Positions 44,410 to 56,032 of a stretch of DNA of 64,000 bases are shown in pieces. Every line of letters begins with the position of its first letter. Positions within the stretch are counted from its first letter, which is position 1. The DNA lies in assembly GCA_018823835.1 (NCBI GenBank), contig JAHJHT010000008.1, positions 124,001 through 188,000 on the forward strand, given 5' to 3'. The DNA comes from Alphaproteobacteria bacterium (lineage in GTDB: Bacteria; Pseudomonadota; Alphaproteobacteria; Rhizobiales; Rhizobiaceae). The notes below the pieces were generated by a model. The model was not told where the DNA came from and made no database searches. It saw only the letters and a list, made by a program, of their open reading frames with translations. The position numbers and the translations under genes are program-made.

Positions 44410-45630
44410 ATGGCACTGCAGGAAACGGTTGGTAGCACCGACGTCAGTCGCGGCTCCTTCATCAACGACCCGAAGATCCGCGGCATCATCTTTCAGACGG
44501 TCGTCGTCATCCTTCTCTTCGCGCTCGTCTACTGGATCGTCGGCAATACGATCGAGAACCTCAGGCGCTCCAACATCTCCTCCGGTTTCGGCTTCCTGCG
44601 GGGACGCGCCGGCTTCGACGTCAGCAGCAGCCTCATCGAGTTCACCTCGGATTCGACCTACGCCCGCGGCCTTGTCGTCGGCTTCCTCAACACGCTCCTC
44701 GTCGCCGTCTGCGGCATCATTACCGCCTCGATCGTCGGTTTCACGGTCGGCGTGGGACGCCTTTCCCACAACTGGCTGATCCGCAAGATCTGCACGGTCT
44801 ATGTCGAGATCTTCCGCAACATCCCGCCGCTGCTGGTCATCTTCTTCTGGTACTTCGGCGTTCTGTCGGTGCTGCCGCAACCGCGCGAGAGCATCGAACT
44901 CGGCGTGCCGCTGGGCGGCGAGAACTTCCTCAGCTTCAGCACCTTCCTGAACAACCGCGGCTTCTTCATGCCGAAGCCCGTCTGGGGCGACGGCTCCTGG
45001 CTGATCCTCGCCGGGCTTGTTGTCGCGATCGTACTGACGATTTTCGTCGCTCGCCGTGCCAAGATCCGGCAGGCCGCGACCGGAGAGCAGTTTCCGGTCT
45101 TCCTGACCGGGCTTGGCCTGATCCTTGGCCTGCCGATACTCGCCTTTTTCCTCGCCGGCATGCCGGTGACGCTGGACCTGCCCGTCGCCTCGACCTTCAA
45201 CCTGGTCGGCGGCATTCAGGTGAAGCCCGAGTTCCTGTCGCTCTACCTGGCCCTGTCGTTCTATACGGCCGCCTTCATCGCCGAGATCGTGCGTGCGGGC
45301 ATCCTCGGCGTCAGCAAGGGCCAGTCGGAGGCTTCGGCCGCACTCGGCCTGCGTTCGGGCCAGGCCTTGCGCCTGGTCATCATCCCGCAGGCGATGCGGA
45401 TCGTCATACCGCCCTTGACCAGCCAGTATCTCAACCTGACCAAGAACTCATCGCTCGCCATTGCGATCGGCTTTCCCGACCTCGTGGCAATCGGCGGCAC
45501 GATCCTCAACCAGACGGGCCAGGCGATCGAGATCGTCGCCATCTGGATGGCCGTCTATCTCGGGCTGAGCCTCGCCACGTCTGCCTTCATGAACTGGTTC
45601 AACGCCAAGATGGCGCTGGTGGAGAGATAG
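44410..45630 (+). CDS. aapQ: General amino-acid ABC permease AapQ
   Basis: 406 residues from [12 protein letters not shown] HisM/GlnP-type permease: multiple membrane helices with the EAA loop [27 protein letters not shown], and [26 protein letters not shown] near the middle. It pairs with AapM to form the channel. A GGGGAG site lies just upstream. It is 63 bp after aapJ and 1 bp before aapM. Confidence 0.95.
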   Translation: MALQETVGSTDVSRGSFINDPKIRGIIFQTVVVILLFALVYWIVGNTIENLRRSNISSGFGFLRGRAGFDVSSSLIEFTSDSTYARGLVVGFLNTLLVAVCGIITASIVGFTVGVGRLSHNWLIRKICTVYVEIFRNIPPLLVIFFWYFGVLSVLPQPRESIELGVPLGGENFLSFSTFLNNRGFFMPKPVWGDGSWLILAGLVVAIVLTIFVARRAKIRQAATGEQFPVFLTGLGLILGLPILAFFLAGMPVTLDLPVASTFNLVGGIQVKPEFLSLYLALSFYTAAFIAEIVRAGILGVSKGQSEASAALGLRSGQALRLVIIPQAMRIVIPPLTSQYLNLTKNSSLAIAIGFPDLVAIGGTILNQTGQAIEIVAIWMAVYLGLSLATSAFMNWFNAKMALVER

Positions 45631-45631
45631 G

Positions 45632-46789
45632 ATGCAAGAGCACGATCTTTCCTACGTACGCACGGAGATGGTGCTGGCACAGGCCGCACCGGCGGGAGAA
45701 AAGGGCACCGGCGCGTGGGTGCGCCGGAACCTCTTCGCAACGCCGATGGACTCGGTGCTCACGGTTCTCGGCCTGCTTCTCGTCGCCTTCATCCTGCCGC
45801 CCATCCTGAACTGGGCCTTCATCAGCGCACAGTGGAGCGGCACGGACCGTTCGGTCTGCGCCACGGTCGCGCAGGGCGGCCTCCAGCCGGACGGCTGGTC
45901 GGGCGCATGCTGGGCCTTCGTCAATGCCAAGTTCATGCAGTTCATGCTCGGCCGATATCCGGACGCAGAACGCTGGCGGCCGATCCTGACGGCGTTGATC
46001 TTCGTCGCCCTTCTGGTGCCGCTGCTGATGCCGTCCGCGCCGCGCAAGGGCCTGAACGCCGTCCTGTTCTTCTTCGTCTTCCCGATCGTCGCCTTTGTCC
46101 TGCTGACCGGCGGCTGGTTCGGCCTTCCCCATGTCGAGACCCCGCTCTGGGGCGGCCTGATGGTGACGCTGGTTCTGTCCTTCGTGGGCATCGCCGTCTC
46201 ACTGCCGCTCGGCATCGTGCTGGCGCTGGGGCGACGGTCGAAAATGCCGATCGTCAAGATGCTGAGCGTCGTCTTCATCGAGACGGTGCGCGGCGTTCCT
46301 CTCGTAACCGTGCTCTTCATGGCGAGCGTGATGCTGCCGCTGTTCCTGCCGGCCGGCGTCAGTTTCGACAAGCTGATGCGTGCGCTCGTGGGTGTCGCGC
46401 TGTTTGCGTCGGCCTACATGGCGGAAGTGATCAGGGGTGGGCTGCAGGCGATACCGAAGGGGCAGTACGAGGGCGCTGATTCACTCGGCCTTGGCTACTG
46501 GCAGAAGATGACGCTGATCGTCCTGCCGCAGGCGCTCAAGCTGGTCATCCCCGGCATCGTCAACACCTTCATCGGTCTCTTCAAGGACACCAGCCTGGTC
46601 TACATCATCGGCATGTTCGACCTGCTTGGCATCGTGCGGCAGAATTTCTCGGACGCTACCTGGGCTTCTGCGCAGACGCCGATCACGGGTCTGATCTTCG
46701 CGGCCTTCGTGTTCTGGATCTTCTGCTTCGGCATGTCGCGCTACTCCATCTTCATGGAGCGCCGCCTCGACACGGGTCACAAGAGATAA
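45632..46789 (+). CDS. aapM: General amino-acid ABC permease AapM
   Basis: 385 residues. Same permease family as Aap[21 protein letters not shown], the EAA loop [30 protein letters not shown], and [16 protein letters not shown]. It starts 1 bp after the aapQ stop. Confidence 0.95.
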   Translation: MQEHDLSYVRTEMVLAQAAPAGEKGTGAWVRRNLFATPMDSVLTVLGLLLVAFILPPILNWAFISAQWSGTDRSVCATVAQGGLQPDGWSGACWAFVNAKFMQFMLGRYPDAERWRPILTALIFVALLVPLLMPSAPRKGLNAVLFFFVFPIVAFVLLTGGWFGLPHVETPLWGGLMVTLVLSFVGIAVSLPLGIVLALGRRSKMPIVKMLSVVFIETVRGVPLVTVLFMASVMLPLFLPAGVSFDKLMRALVGVALFASAYMAEVIRGGLQAIPKGQYEGADSLGLGYWQKMTLIVLPQALKLVIPGIVNTFIGLFKDTSLVYIIGMFDLLGIVRQNFSDATWASAQTPITGLIFAAFVFWIFCFGMSRYSIFMERRLDTGHKR

Positions 46790-46813
46790 TCAAAAACCAA
46801 GGGGAACCGGCCT

Positions 46814-47617
<804 letters not shown>

Positions 47618-47639
47618 CCACGATCGTATCGAATGCTTG

Positions 47640-47680
47640 GCGGGCCCGGCTGCGACAAGCCGGGCCCGCTGGCATTTTTG
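47640..47680 (+). terminator. Terminator of the aap operon
   Basis: GCGGGCCCGGCT (47640-47651) pairs perfectly with AGCCGGGCCCGC (47658-47669) around a 6-base loop, followed after 5 bases by a run of five Ts. A strong intrinsic terminator. Confidence 0.9.
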
Positions 47681-47720
47681 GCCGGACGCATGCCGTTCGG
47701 TCGGTTCAAAGGCACAGGGC

Positions 47721-48389
47721 ATGAAGCGTGCGCTCCATAGGACCGGTCTGGCGCTTGCGGGCATCGTCGCCCTGCTGGTGCTCGGCACCGTCGTGCCGCG
47801 TCCCCTCGTGCCTGCCGCGCTATCCGGCGAGCCTCCTTCGCGGCGCATCGTCGTTCTCAGCAATCCGATCCACACCGACATCGCCATTCCGATCGATGAG
47901 GAACTGATTGAACGCTTTTCCTTCCTGCAGCGCGCCGGCATCAGGATGGATCATCCCGGTGCCCGCTATCTCGTCTTCGGGTGGGGAGCCCGCGCCTTCT
48001 ATGTCGAGACTCCGACGTGGTCCGACCTCAAGGCGAGCGCGGTCGCGAAGGCCCTGACGCTCGACAGCTCCGTCATGCATGTCGATCTTGCCGGTGAGAT
48101 CGACCTGTCGAAGCCGTACGCCAAGAGCTTCGAGATCAGCGATCGCTCCATGGCGCGTCTCCAGGAGTTCATCGCCGCCAGCTTCCGGACCGGCGCAGAC
48201 GGTCCCGTGCGACTGCCCGGCGCTGCCTACGGCGAGTTCGACGCCTTCTTCGAGGCGCATGGCTTGTTCAACGCGCTGGCAGGTTGCAACACCTGGACGT
48301 CGAAGGCCCTGCGCGAGGCGGGCCTGCGTACGGGCTGGTGGAACCCGATGCCGCAGACGCTTGCTGTATCGCTCGGCCTCTACAACTGA
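47721..48389 (+). CDS. TIGR02117/DUF2459 family membrane-anchored protein
   Basis: 222 residues. An N-terminal hydrophobic anchor (about 8-28) leads to a periplasmic domain with the family pattern VVLSNPIHTDIAIP, YLVFGWGARAFYVETPTW, AYGEFDAFFEAHGLFNALAGCNTWTSKALREAG and the C-terminal WWNPMPQTL. The conserved His (IHTD) and Cys (AGCNTW) suggest a cysteine-hydrolase-like site, but no activity is established. The symbolic family name is from recall. Confidence 0.8.
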   Translation: MKRALHRTGLALAGIVALLVLGTVVPRPLVPAALSGEPPSRRIVVLSNPIHTDIAIPIDEELIERFSFLQRAGIRMDHPGARYLVFGWGARAFYVETPTWSDLKASAVAKALTLDSSVMHVDLAGEIDLSKPYAKSFEISDRSMARLQEFIAASFRTGADGPVRLPGAAYGEFDAFFEAHGLFNALAGCNTWTSKALREAGLRTGWWNPMPQTLAVSLGLYN

Positions 48390-48396
48390 AGCGACT

Positions 48397-49620
48397 TCAG
48401 ACCTTCAGGGAAGGGGGCTCCCAGCCGTAAAGCCAGTCAAAACGGGCTGCCAGGCGCTCGGGGGAATGCACCCGGAGATAGATGTTCCGCATCCGCGCCA
48501 TCATCCCGGATGCGTGCCAGGCGCGGTAGTTGGTGGCGCCGCGCCGCACGACCTTCGCGACACGCGCGCGGCGCTGCTTTTCCCAGGCCGTCAGCGCGGC
48601 GCCCAGCGTTCCCTGTCGGCCGACGACCTGCACGGCCAGCGTCTCGCCGTCCTCGATTGCCATGGCGGCGCCCTGCGCCGCATAGGGCGTCATGGCATGT
48701 GCCGCGTCTCCGACCAGCGCTATGCCGCCGGTGGCGATCCAGGGCTCGGTTGCGGCTACCGTGTGGATCGGCCAGACGGTCCATGCATCGGCGTCCTCGG
48801 CAAGCTGGCGCAGAGCCGGGGCCGTGCGCCGCATCGCGCGCTTCAACTGCGCCGTATCCATCCTGCCGGACCAGCTTTCGGCAATCGACGACCCGCTCGT
48901 GAGTGCCACGAGATTGAGCGCCGAACCGCCCCGCACGGGGTAGGTGACGAGGTGGAAGCCGGGATGCATGAAGGCGGTGACGGCACCGGCAATGCCGATC
49001 TTGATGAGTTCCTGCGCAGCCGGGCTGTCCGCGCTGACCGTGCGCCGCCAGGCCAGTTCGCCGGCAAAGCTGCTCTTGCCCTTGCTGCCGTTCAGCCCGC
49101 GCAGGCCTGACCAGACCCCGTCGGCGCCCACCAGCAGCAGTCCGCCGGCGCGCACCGTTCCGCCCGCCGTTTCAACCGAGGCAGTGACGCCATGGGCGTG
49201 CAGGCTGGCACTCCTGACGTCGGCGCCGGTGACCAGTTCGATGCCCGGTTCCCGCGCGACATGTGCAAGCAGTGCGCTTTGCAGGTCCGAGCGGCGCAGC
49301 GTCAGGTAGGGCGCCCGCCAACGCGCCTCGGCTGCCGCGCCGAGCGGCACGCGGCCGAGTTCGACGAGGCTGGCGGCGTCACGCAGGATCACCGCTGTCG
49401 GCCGGACCGCTGTCAGGCGGAGCGCTGAAAGCACGCCAAGACGATCGAGGATGCGCGTGGCATTGGGAGAAAGCTGGATCCCGGCCCCGCTTTCCTCCAG
49501 CTTCTGCGCGCGTTCGAAGATGCGGACGGGATAGCCGCGCACGGCAAAGGACAGCGCCGTTGTCAAACCGGCGATGCCGGCGCCAGCGATGATGACCTGC
49601 CGGGAACGGGCCTCACTCAT
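48397..49620 (-). CDS. FAD-dependent monooxygenase
   Basis: 407 residues, group A flavin monooxygenase. GAGIAG (from residue 13) in the Rossmann start, GAGIQLSPNATRIL, the DG motif GADGVWSGLR and GD motif ALVGDAAHAMTPYAAQGAAMAIEDG are complete. Salicylate hydroxylase and 6-hydroxynicotinate 3-monooxygenase are close relatives; the substrate cannot be told. Convergent with the DUF2459 gene, 7 bp apart. Confidence 0.9.
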   Translation of the reverse strand: MSEARSRQVIIAGAGIAGLTTALSFAVRGYPVRIFERAQKLEESGAGIQLSPNATRILDRLGVLSALRLTAVRPTAVILRDAASLVELGRVPLGAAAEARWRAPYLTLRRSDLQSALLAHVAREPGIELVTGADVRSASLHAHGVTASVETAGGTVRAGGLLLVGADGVWSGLRGLNGSKGKSSFAGELAWRRTVSADSPAAQELIKIGIAGAVTAFMHPGFHLVTYPVRGGSALNLVALTSGSSIAESWSGRMDTAQLKRAMRRTAPALRQLAEDADAWTVWPIHTVAATEPWIATGGIALVGDAAHAMTPYAAQGAAMAIEDGETLAVQVVGRQGTLGAALTAWEKQRRARVAKVVRRGATNYRAWHASGMMARMRNIYLRVHSPERLAARFDWLYGWEPPSLKV

Positions 49621-49641
49621 CGACGGTGTCCGCCGTCGGGA

Positions 49642-49887
49642 TCAGGCCGCGCGATGAAGGTAAAGGCAGTTTTCCGGCCGCGTCTCCGCCGGAGCCAGAT
49701 CGGCGGCATACCGGTAGAGGGTCGAGCAATAGGGGCAGACCTTCTCGCTGTCGGCGCCCATATCCAGAAAGACATGCGGATGGTCGAATGGCGGGTTGGC
49801 ACCCACGCACATGAATTCCTTGACGCCGATCTCGATCGCGGCGTGCCCCGCGTCATTCTGGAAGTGGGGTATGGAACCGCCCGCCAT
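49642..49887 (-). CDS. Zinc-finger protein, NDUFS6-like
   Basis: 81 residues from the ATG giving MAGGSIPHFQND. The zinc ligands Cys27, His36, Cys51 and Cys54 (C-x8-H-x14-C-x2-C) fit the zf-CHCC domain of the mitochondrial complex I subunit NDUFS6. Upstream reading to 49980 is discarded as it lacks support. The start of the neighbouring monooxygenase lies 22 bp downstream of this stop, so the two may be co-transcribed. Confidence 0.88.
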   Translation of the reverse strand: MAGGSIPHFQNDAGHAAIEIGVKEFMCVGANPPFDHPHVFLDMGADSEKVCPYCSTLYRYAADLAPAETRPENCLYLHRAA

Positions 49888-50040
49888 GCTACGCTCCGAT
49901 AGTGGATTGAATCTCGCCTGCGGTAGCGTTTGTAACATTAACGGACGCTTTGCAAGTCGGTTGAAATCAAACTGTTGCAATTGCCCGGCACAGGATAAAT
50001 TCCGCCAAAAGTCGGCTATAGGTGAAAGAGCCGAGGGTCA

Positions 50041-52260
50041 GTGAGCGATATGAACCAGTTGAAGCCAGTCCAGAAAGAGTTCACCAGCGGTCAGACGACC
50101 GACGCCGACGGCGGCGCAGGCAACCCCGACCGCTTCGTCAACCGCGAGTTCTCGTGGCTCCAGTTCAACAGGCGCGTTCTCGAGGAATCGCAGAACGCCA
50201 GCCACCCTCTTCTGGAGCGGGTCCGCTTCCTGTCGATCTCGGCCGGCAATCTGGACGAGTTCTTCATGGTGCGTGTCGCCGGCCTGGCCGGCCAGGTTCG
50301 CGAGGGCATTCTGCTCAAGAGCCCCGACGGCCGTACGCCCGACCAGCAGCTCGAGCAGTTGCTCGTCGAGGTCGGGCGGCTGCAGGACGACCAGCAGAAG
50401 AGCCTCTCGGAGCTGATGGGCCTGCTGAAGAAGGAGGGGATCGAAACGATCTCCGCAGACCAGCTCTACAAGGACGAGTTGAGCTGGCTGGAGGAACACT
50501 TCCTGGATCAGGTGTTCCCGGTTCTGACGCCCCTGTCGATCGACCCGGCGCATCCCTTCCCCTTCATCCCAAATCTCGGCTTCTCCATCGCCCTGCAGTT
50601 GCGCAACCTGAAGGACCGCGAGGAGATGACGGCGCTGCTGCGCCTGCCCATCGCGCTCAGGCGCTTCATCCGGTTGCCGGACCGCAAGAAGAACGTGCGC
50701 TTCATCCCGATCGAGGAAACCGTCGGCCTGTTCATCGGCAAGCTGTTTCCCGGCTATGAGGTCAAGGCTTCGGGCACATTCCGCATCATCAGGGACAGTG
50801 ACATCGAGGTGGAGGAAGAGGCGGAAGACCTCGTCCAGCTCTTCGAGACCGCCCTGAAACGTCGCCGCCGTGGCTCGGTGATCCGTATCGAGTTCGACAG
50901 CCAGATTCCGGAGGAACTGCGCGAGTTCGTCGCCGGGGAACTCGGCATCGCCTCGAACCGCATCAGCGTGCTGACCGGCCCGCTAGCCGTCGACCAGATT
51001 TCCGAAATCGTTGCCGTGCCGCGCGACGATCTGAAGTTCACGCCCTACAATCCGCGCTTCCCGGAGCGCATCCGCGAGCATCGCGGCGATTGCTTCGCGG
51101 CGATCCGCGAAAAGGACATTCTCGTCCATCACCCCTACGAGTCGTTCGACGTGGTGGTGCAGTTCCTGCGCCAGGCAGCAGCCGACCCGGAGGTGGTGGC
51201 GATCAAGCAGACGCTCTACCGCACCTCGAACGACAGCCCGATCGTGCGCGCGCTGGTCGACGCCGCCGAAGCCGGCAAGTCGGTGACGGCGCTGGTCGAG
51301 CTCAAGGCGCGTTTCGACGAGGAGGCCAACATCCGCTGGGCCCGCGACCTCGAGCGCGCCGGCGTGCAGGTGGTGTTCGGCTTCATCGAGTTGAAGACCC
51401 ATGCCAAGATGTCGCTGGTCGTTCGGCGCGAGGACGGCAAGCTTCGCAACTACGTGCATCTGGGCACCGGGAACTACCACCCGATCACCGCGCGGATCTA
51501 TACCGACCTGTCCTTCTTCACGACCGATCCGCTGATCGCGCGCGACGTGGCGCAGATATTCAACTTCATCACCGGCTACGCCGAGCCAGCCCAGACCATG
51601 CGCCTCGCGCTGTCGCCCTACACGCTGCGCAGCCGCATCATCGAGCACATCAACGACGAGATCGAGCACGCCAGGGAGGGCCGGCCGGCTCGCATCTGGA
51701 TGAAGATGAACTCGCTGGTCGATCCGACCATCATCGATGCGCTCTACGCGGCGAGCCGCGAAGGGGTTGAGATTGACCTGGTTGTGCGCGGCATATGCTG
51801 CCTGCGGCCCCAGGTGCCCGGGCTGTCCGAGAATATCCGCGTCAAGTCGATCATCGGCCGGTTCCTCGAACACAGCCGCATCTTCTGCTTCGGCAACGGC
51901 CACGGACTGCCGTCCGACGACGCCATCGTCTACATCAGCTCCGCCGACCTGATGCCGCGCAACCTGGACCGGCGCGTCGAGTGCCTCGTGCCGATCACCA
52001 ACCCGACCGTGCACGAGCAGGTGCTTGGCCAGATCATGCTGGGGAACATAATGGACAACCAGCAAAGCTTCGAAGTATTGGCTGACGGAACCTCGCGGCG
52101 CATAGCGCTGGACGAGGGCGAGGAACCGTTCAACGCCCAGGAATATTTCATGACCAACCCGAGTTTGTCAGGACGGGGAGGCGCCTTGAAGTCGCATGCT
52201 CCAAGGCAGATCGCGCAGTTCAAGCGCCGCAAGAAGTCATCCGCGTCGCAGTCCGGATGA
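50041..52260 (+). CDS. ppk: Polyphosphate kinase
   Basis: 739 residues from a GTG (an ATG 9 bases later is a possible alternative). PPK1 fold: [24 protein letters not shown] start ([11 protein letters not shown]), and the two phospholipase-D-like half sites with His454 (KTHAKMSL) and His611 ([12 protein letters not shown]). The 157-residue spacing between them equals the spacing of the E. coli catalytic histidines 435 and 592. PPK makes polyphosphate from ATP. It overlaps the ppx start by 4 bp. Confidence 0.97.
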   Translation: MSDMNQLKPVQKEFTSGQTTDADGGAGNPDRFVNREFSWLQFNRRVLEESQNASHPLLERVRFLSISAGNLDEFFMVRVAGLAGQVREGILLKSPDGRTPDQQLEQLLVEVGRLQDDQQKSLSELMGLLKKEGIETISADQLYKDELSWLEEHFLDQVFPVLTPLSIDPAHPFPFIPNLGFSIALQLRNLKDREEMTALLRLPIALRRFIRLPDRKKNVRFIPIEETVGLFIGKLFPGYEVKASGTFRIIRDSDIEVEEEAEDLVQLFETALKRRRRGSVIRIEFDSQIPEELREFVAGELGIASNRISVLTGPLAVDQISEIVAVPRDDLKFTPYNPRFPERIREHRGDCFAAIREKDILVHHPYESFDVVVQFLRQAAADPEVVAIKQTLYRTSNDSPIVRALVDAAEAGKSVTALVELKARFDEEANIRWARDLERAGVQVVFGFIELKTHAKMSLVVRREDGKLRNYVHLGTGNYHPITARIYTDLSFFTTDPLIARDVAQIFNFITGYAEPAQTMRLALSPYTLRSRIIEHINDEIEHAREGRPARIWMKMNSLVDPTIIDALYAASREGVEIDLVVRGICCLRPQVPGLSENIRVKSIIGRFLEHSRIFCFGNGHGLPSDDAIVYISSADLMPRNLDRRVECLVPITNPTVHEQVLGQIMLGNIMDNQQSFEVLADGTSRRIALDEGEEPFNAQEYFMTNPSLSGRGGALKSHAPRQIAQFKRRKKSSASQSG

Positions 52261-53774
52261 TCGCGCTTTCCCAAGGGCGGCTGCAGGATCGCCGGCCACT
52301 TTCCATCATCGACATCGGCTCCAACTCGATCCGACTGGTGGTCTATGAAGGCATCGCCCGGTCACCGACTGTCCTGTTCAACGAAAAGATGCTGGCGGGC
52401 CTCGGACGGGGGCTCGTCGCGACGGGCAAGCTGGACCCGGCGGCGGTTGCGCGCGCCGTGGAGGAGTTCAAGCGGTTTCGGGCGCTGTCGGAGCAGGCCG
52501 GCGCCGCGACCCTCTATGTGATAGCGACCGCAGCCGCGCGCGAGGCCGAGAACGGCCCCGACTTCATCCACCGCGCCGAAGAGATTCTCGGCACCAAGAT
52601 CCGCGTGCTCAGCGGTCGCGAGGAAGCCTATTACTCGGCGCTTGGCGTGATATCGGGCTTTCACCCCGCGGACGGCATCGCGGGCGATCTCGGCGGCGGC
52701 AGCCTTGAGCTGGTCGATGTGGCCAGAGAGACCATCGGCGACGGCATCACCCTGCCGCTCGGCGGCCTGCGGCTGCAGGATATGTCGGACAACTCGCCTG
52801 CTACCGCGGCCAAGATCGCCCGCACGGAACTGGCGCGCGCAAAGCTGCTCAAGGGCGGGGCAGGGCGTACTTTCTATGCCGTGGGCGGCACCTGGCGAAA
52901 CCTCGCCCGGCTGCACATGAACGCCACGGGCTACGCGCTGAACGTCATGCACCATTACGAGCTCGGCATCGATGAATCGGCGGCTTTTCTTCGCCAGGTG
53001 GCGCGCGGCGACATCGAGAAGATGAAGGGCATCGAAGGCGTGTCCAAGGCTCGCCGTGCCCTGTTGCCCTACGGTGCAGCCGTGCTGCAGGAGATCATTG
53101 CATCGATGCAGCCGTCACGCATCGTCGTCTCGGCGCTCGGCGTGCGCGAAGGCTTCCTGTTCTCGCTGCTGTCGCAGGAAGATCAGCGCCGCGATCCGCT
53201 GATCTCGGCCGCAGGCGAACTGGCGCTGCTGCGGGCGCGTTCGGTGACGCATGCCCAGGAACTGGTGGAATGGACCGCGCAGTCGCTGGCCGCCTTCGAC
53301 ATCGTCGAGACGGAGGAAGAGGCGCGCTACAGGCATGCTGCCTGCCTGCTTGCCGACATCGGCTGGCGCGCGCACCCGGAATACCGCGGAACGCAGTCGC
53401 TGAACATCATAGCGCACGCGTCATTCATTGGCGTCGACCATCCGGGGCGGTTGTTCCTGGCGCTGGTCAACGCGTTCCGCAACGATGGCGTGTTCAACGA
53501 CGCCGTGGCGCCCGAACTCAAGGCACTGGCGACGCCGCGTTATCTGGAGCGGGCCCGCCTGCTCGGTGCCATGATGCGCGTGGTCTATCTGCTGACAGCA
53601 TCGATGCCAGGCGTCATGCCGCGGCTGAAGTGGGAGAAGCGCGACAATGGCGGACTGGCGCTGGTGATACCGGCGTCGCGCGCGGCACTGCGCGGAGAGC
53701 GCCCGGAGGGCCGCATGGCGCAACTCGCCAGGGTCTCGGGCCGCAAGCTGGAACTGGTCGTCGCCGGCAGCTGA
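52257..53774 (+). CDS. ppx: Exopolyphosphatase
   Basis: 505 residues, ASKHA fold: [30 protein letters not shown] and the C-terminal HD-like domain ([34 protein letters not shown]). Ppx removes terminal phosphates from polyphosphate, opposing ppk; GppA-type pppGpp hydrolysis is also possible in this family. ATGA overlap with ppk shows coupling. Confidence 0.95.
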   Translation: MIALSQGRLQDRRPLSIIDIGSNSIRLVVYEGIARSPTVLFNEKMLAGLGRGLVATGKLDPAAVARAVEEFKRFRALSEQAGAATLYVIATAAAREAENGPDFIHRAEEILGTKIRVLSGREEAYYSALGVISGFHPADGIAGDLGGGSLELVDVARETIGDGITLPLGGLRLQDMSDNSPATAAKIARTELARAKLLKGGAGRTFYAVGGTWRNLARLHMNATGYALNVMHHYELGIDESAAFLRQVARGDIEKMKGIEGVSKARRALLPYGAAVLQEIIASMQPSRIVVSALGVREGFLFSLLSQEDQRRDPLISAAGELALLRARSVTHAQELVEWTAQSLAAFDIVETEEEARYRHAACLLADIGWRAHPEYRGTQSLNIIAHASFIGVDHPGRLFLALVNAFRNDGVFNDAVAPELKALATPRYLERARLLGAMMRVVYLLTASMPGVMPRLKWEKRDNGGLALVIPASRAALRGERPEGRMAQLARVSGRKLELVVAGS

Positions 53775-53783
53775 GCCCGGCGC

Positions 53784-53815
53784 AAAAAAACGCCCCGGAA
53801 CCGGCCGGGGCGCTC
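53784..53815. terminator. Bidirectional terminator, ppx / doxX
   Basis: CGCCCCGG (53791-53798) pairs with CCGGGGCG (53805-53812) around a 6-base loop; a run of seven As on the left gives a T-run on the minus strand for doxX. The right side is only CTCTTC, so termination of ppx is weaker. Confidence 0.8.
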
Positions 53816-53836
53816 TTCGTCATTGGTTTGGAGCTA

Positions 53837-54256
53837 TCAGCCGCGGCGTGCGTCCAGCGAATAGGCGCCGGCGCCGAAGGCGGCGAGAACCAGCAGGCCG
53901 CCCGTGACGGCAAGGTTCTTCATGAAGAAGAGCTGCTGTGTCTGGTCGGCGAAATCCATATGGGCGATCAGCGTTGCGCCGACCGTGAAGGCGGCGATGA
54001 CCAGCGCGGCGATGCGGGTCTGGAAACCGGCAATGATGGCGAGGCCGCCAACGAGCTCGACCATACCGGCGACGACGGTGACGACGCTCGGCATGGGCAG
54101 GCCGAGGCTCTCGAACCAGCCGGCGGTCGCGCCGATGGCGGTGAGTTTGCTGTATCCGGCAAGCACGAACATTACCGCCAGAAAGATGCGTCCGATCAGG
54201 ACGGCGGCGTTGACGGTGGAGGGCGAGGAACTGGTGGCGGTGGTGGTGATGGACAT
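53837..54256 (-). CDS. DoxX family membrane protein
   Basis: 139 residues, four membrane segments with the DoxX pattern LIGRIFLAVMFVLAGYSKL, GMVELVGGLAIIAGFQTRIAALVIA and FFMKNLAVTGGLLVLAAFG. Function in the family is poorly defined (thiosulfate or redox-linked in some). The start is set by AGGAG nine bases upstream of 54256; the ATG at 54262 would be too close. Confidence 0.88.
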   Translation of the reverse strand: MSITTTATSSSPSTVNAAVLIGRIFLAVMFVLAGYSKLTAIGATAGWFESLGLPMPSVVTVVAGMVELVGGLAIIAGFQTRIAALVIAAFTVGATLIAHMDFADQTQQLFFMKNLAVTGGLLVLAAFGAGAYSLDARRG

Positions 54257-54355
54257 CTTCATGAACTCCTGGAGGGATGAACGTTGCCCTACAGGTAGTT
54301 CAGTTCGTGTGTTCACTAAAGCCACGCAATCAACGACACATCGTTCACAATCCAG

Positions 54356-55759
54356 CTATCCGGGATGGGTCATGTCTTCTGGCCGAACCAGCCGGTCGTA
54401 ATCCGCCTCGGTGACGAGTCCGGTCGCGAGCGCCTCCTCGCGGAGCGTCGTGCCGTTGCGATGCGCGTTCTTGGCGATCTTGGCCGCATTGTCGTAGCCG
54501 ATTTTCGGAGCGAGCGCGGTCACCAGCATCAGCGACCGGTCCAGCGCCGCCTTGATGTTGTCCTCGCGGGCCTCGATTCCGACGACGCAATTGTCGGTGA
54601 AGGAGATCGCGGAATCGGCCATCAGCTGCACGGACTGCAGGAAGTTGTAGGCCATCAGCGGATTGTAGACATTGAGCTCGAAGTGGCCCTGGCTTCCGGC
54701 GAAGGCGATTGCCGAATTGTTGCCGAAGATCTGGATGCAGACCTGCGTCAGCGCCTCGCACTGGGTCGGGTTGACCTTTCCGGGCATGATCGATGAACCC
54801 GGCTCGTTTTCCGGCAGGGAAAGCTCGCCGAGGCCAGACCGGGGACCCGAGCCGAGCAAGCGGATATCGTTGGCGATCTTGAAGATCGCTGCTGCCGCGG
54901 CGTTGATCGCGCCGTGCGAGAATACCATGGCATCATGTGCGGCGAGCGCCTCGAACTTGTTGGGAGCCGTGACGAAGGGCAGACCGGCGATCGACGCGAT
55001 CTTTTCCGCGACCTTCTCGGCGAAGCCGACAGGCGCGTTGAGGCCTGTTCCGACCGCGGTGCCGCCTTGTGCCAGTTCCATCAGGCCGGGCAGGGTCAGC
55101 TCGATGCGCTTGATCGACGAGGCGACCTGCGCCGCATAGCCCGAAAACTCCTGACCAAGCGTCAAGGGGGTCGCGTCCTGGGTATGGGTGCGGCCGATCT
55201 TGACGATGTGATCGAAGGCCTTGACCTTGGCTTCCAGCGCCGCGAGCAGGTGGTTCAGGGCCGGAAGCAGGTCGTGATGGATGCGCTCGGCGCAGGCCAC
55301 GTGCATGGCCGTCGGATAGGTGTCGTTCGACGACTGGCTCATGTTGACGTGGTCGTTGGGATGCACCGGCTTCTTCGAGCCCATGACCCCGCCAAGCATC
55401 TCGATGGCGCGGTTCGAGATGACCTCGTTGGCGTTCATGTTGGACTGGGTGCCGGAGCCGGTCTGCCAGACGACCAGCGGAAAGTGATCGTCGAGCTTGC
55501 CGTCGATGACTTCCTGGGCCGCCGCTACGATGGCCTTGCCGATCGTCGGGTCGAGGCGGCCGAGATCCATGTTGGCTTCCGCCGCCGCCCGCTTGACGAT
55601 TCCCAATGCCCGCACGATCGACAGGGGCTGCTTCTCCCAGCCGATCTTGAAGTTGCCGAGCGAGCGCTGGGCCTGAGCGCCCCAGTAGCGGTCGGAGGGC
55701 ACGTCGATCGGGCCGAATGTGTCGGTCTCGGTCCTGAATGTTTGCTTGCTGGCGCTCAC
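54356..55759 (-). CDS. fumC: Class II fumarate hydratase
   Basis: 467 residues, ASPARTASE/fumarase superfamily. The [11 protein letters not shown] signature lies near 319-329; [20 protein letters not shown] at the N-terminus and [12 protein letters not shown] are FumC-specific. It interconverts fumarate and malate in the TCA cycle and needs no iron-sulfur cluster. Confidence 0.96.
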   Translation of the reverse strand: MSASKQTFRTETDTFGPIDVPSDRYWGAQAQRSLGNFKIGWEKQPLSIVRALGIVKRAAAEANMDLGRLDPTIGKAIVAAAQEVIDGKLDDHFPLVVWQTGSGTQSNMNANEVISNRAIEMLGGVMGSKKPVHPNDHVNMSQSSNDTYPTAMHVACAERIHHDLLPALNHLLAALEAKVKAFDHIVKIGRTHTQDATPLTLGQEFSGYAAQVASSIKRIELTLPGLMELAQGGTAVGTGLNAPVGFAEKVAEKIASIAGLPFVTAPNKFEALAAHDAMVFSHGAINAAAAAIFKIANDIRLLGSGPRSGLGELSLPENEPGSSIMPGKVNPTQCEALTQVCIQIFGNNSAIAFAGSQGHFELNVYNPLMAYNFLQSVQLMADSAISFTDNCVVGIEAREDNIKAALDRSLMLVTALAPKIGYDNAAKIAKNAHRNGTTLREEALATGLVTEADYDRLVRPEDMTHPG

Positions 55760-56032
55760 CGGTCGTCCTCCGCTTCAAAGGTCGGCCATGGCCTATCGCG
55801 TTGCACAATCGGCTTCAAGGGGACAGGCGCCAGCAGGCAGGGCCAAAATCGGTTGAATGAACAATCGTTTGCTCTTTCCGGGCGCCTGTCGCGGGGAGTT
55901 GCCTCCGGCCGTGCGGTCTGGCGCCTGGAATTGGGGTGGCCCGACGCCGCCGGGAAAGTCACCGAGCGCGGCGCAGGTTGCTCGCGCGGCGTACCTTCGG
56001 CTAGGCTTCCGGTCCAAGGGATCGAGGCAATC

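Noticed and set aside
54914..56032. A long open upstream extension of the patatin-like gene
   Set aside because: The extension lies antisense to fumC and then through noncoding sequence; the lipoprotein signal fixes the start at 56033.
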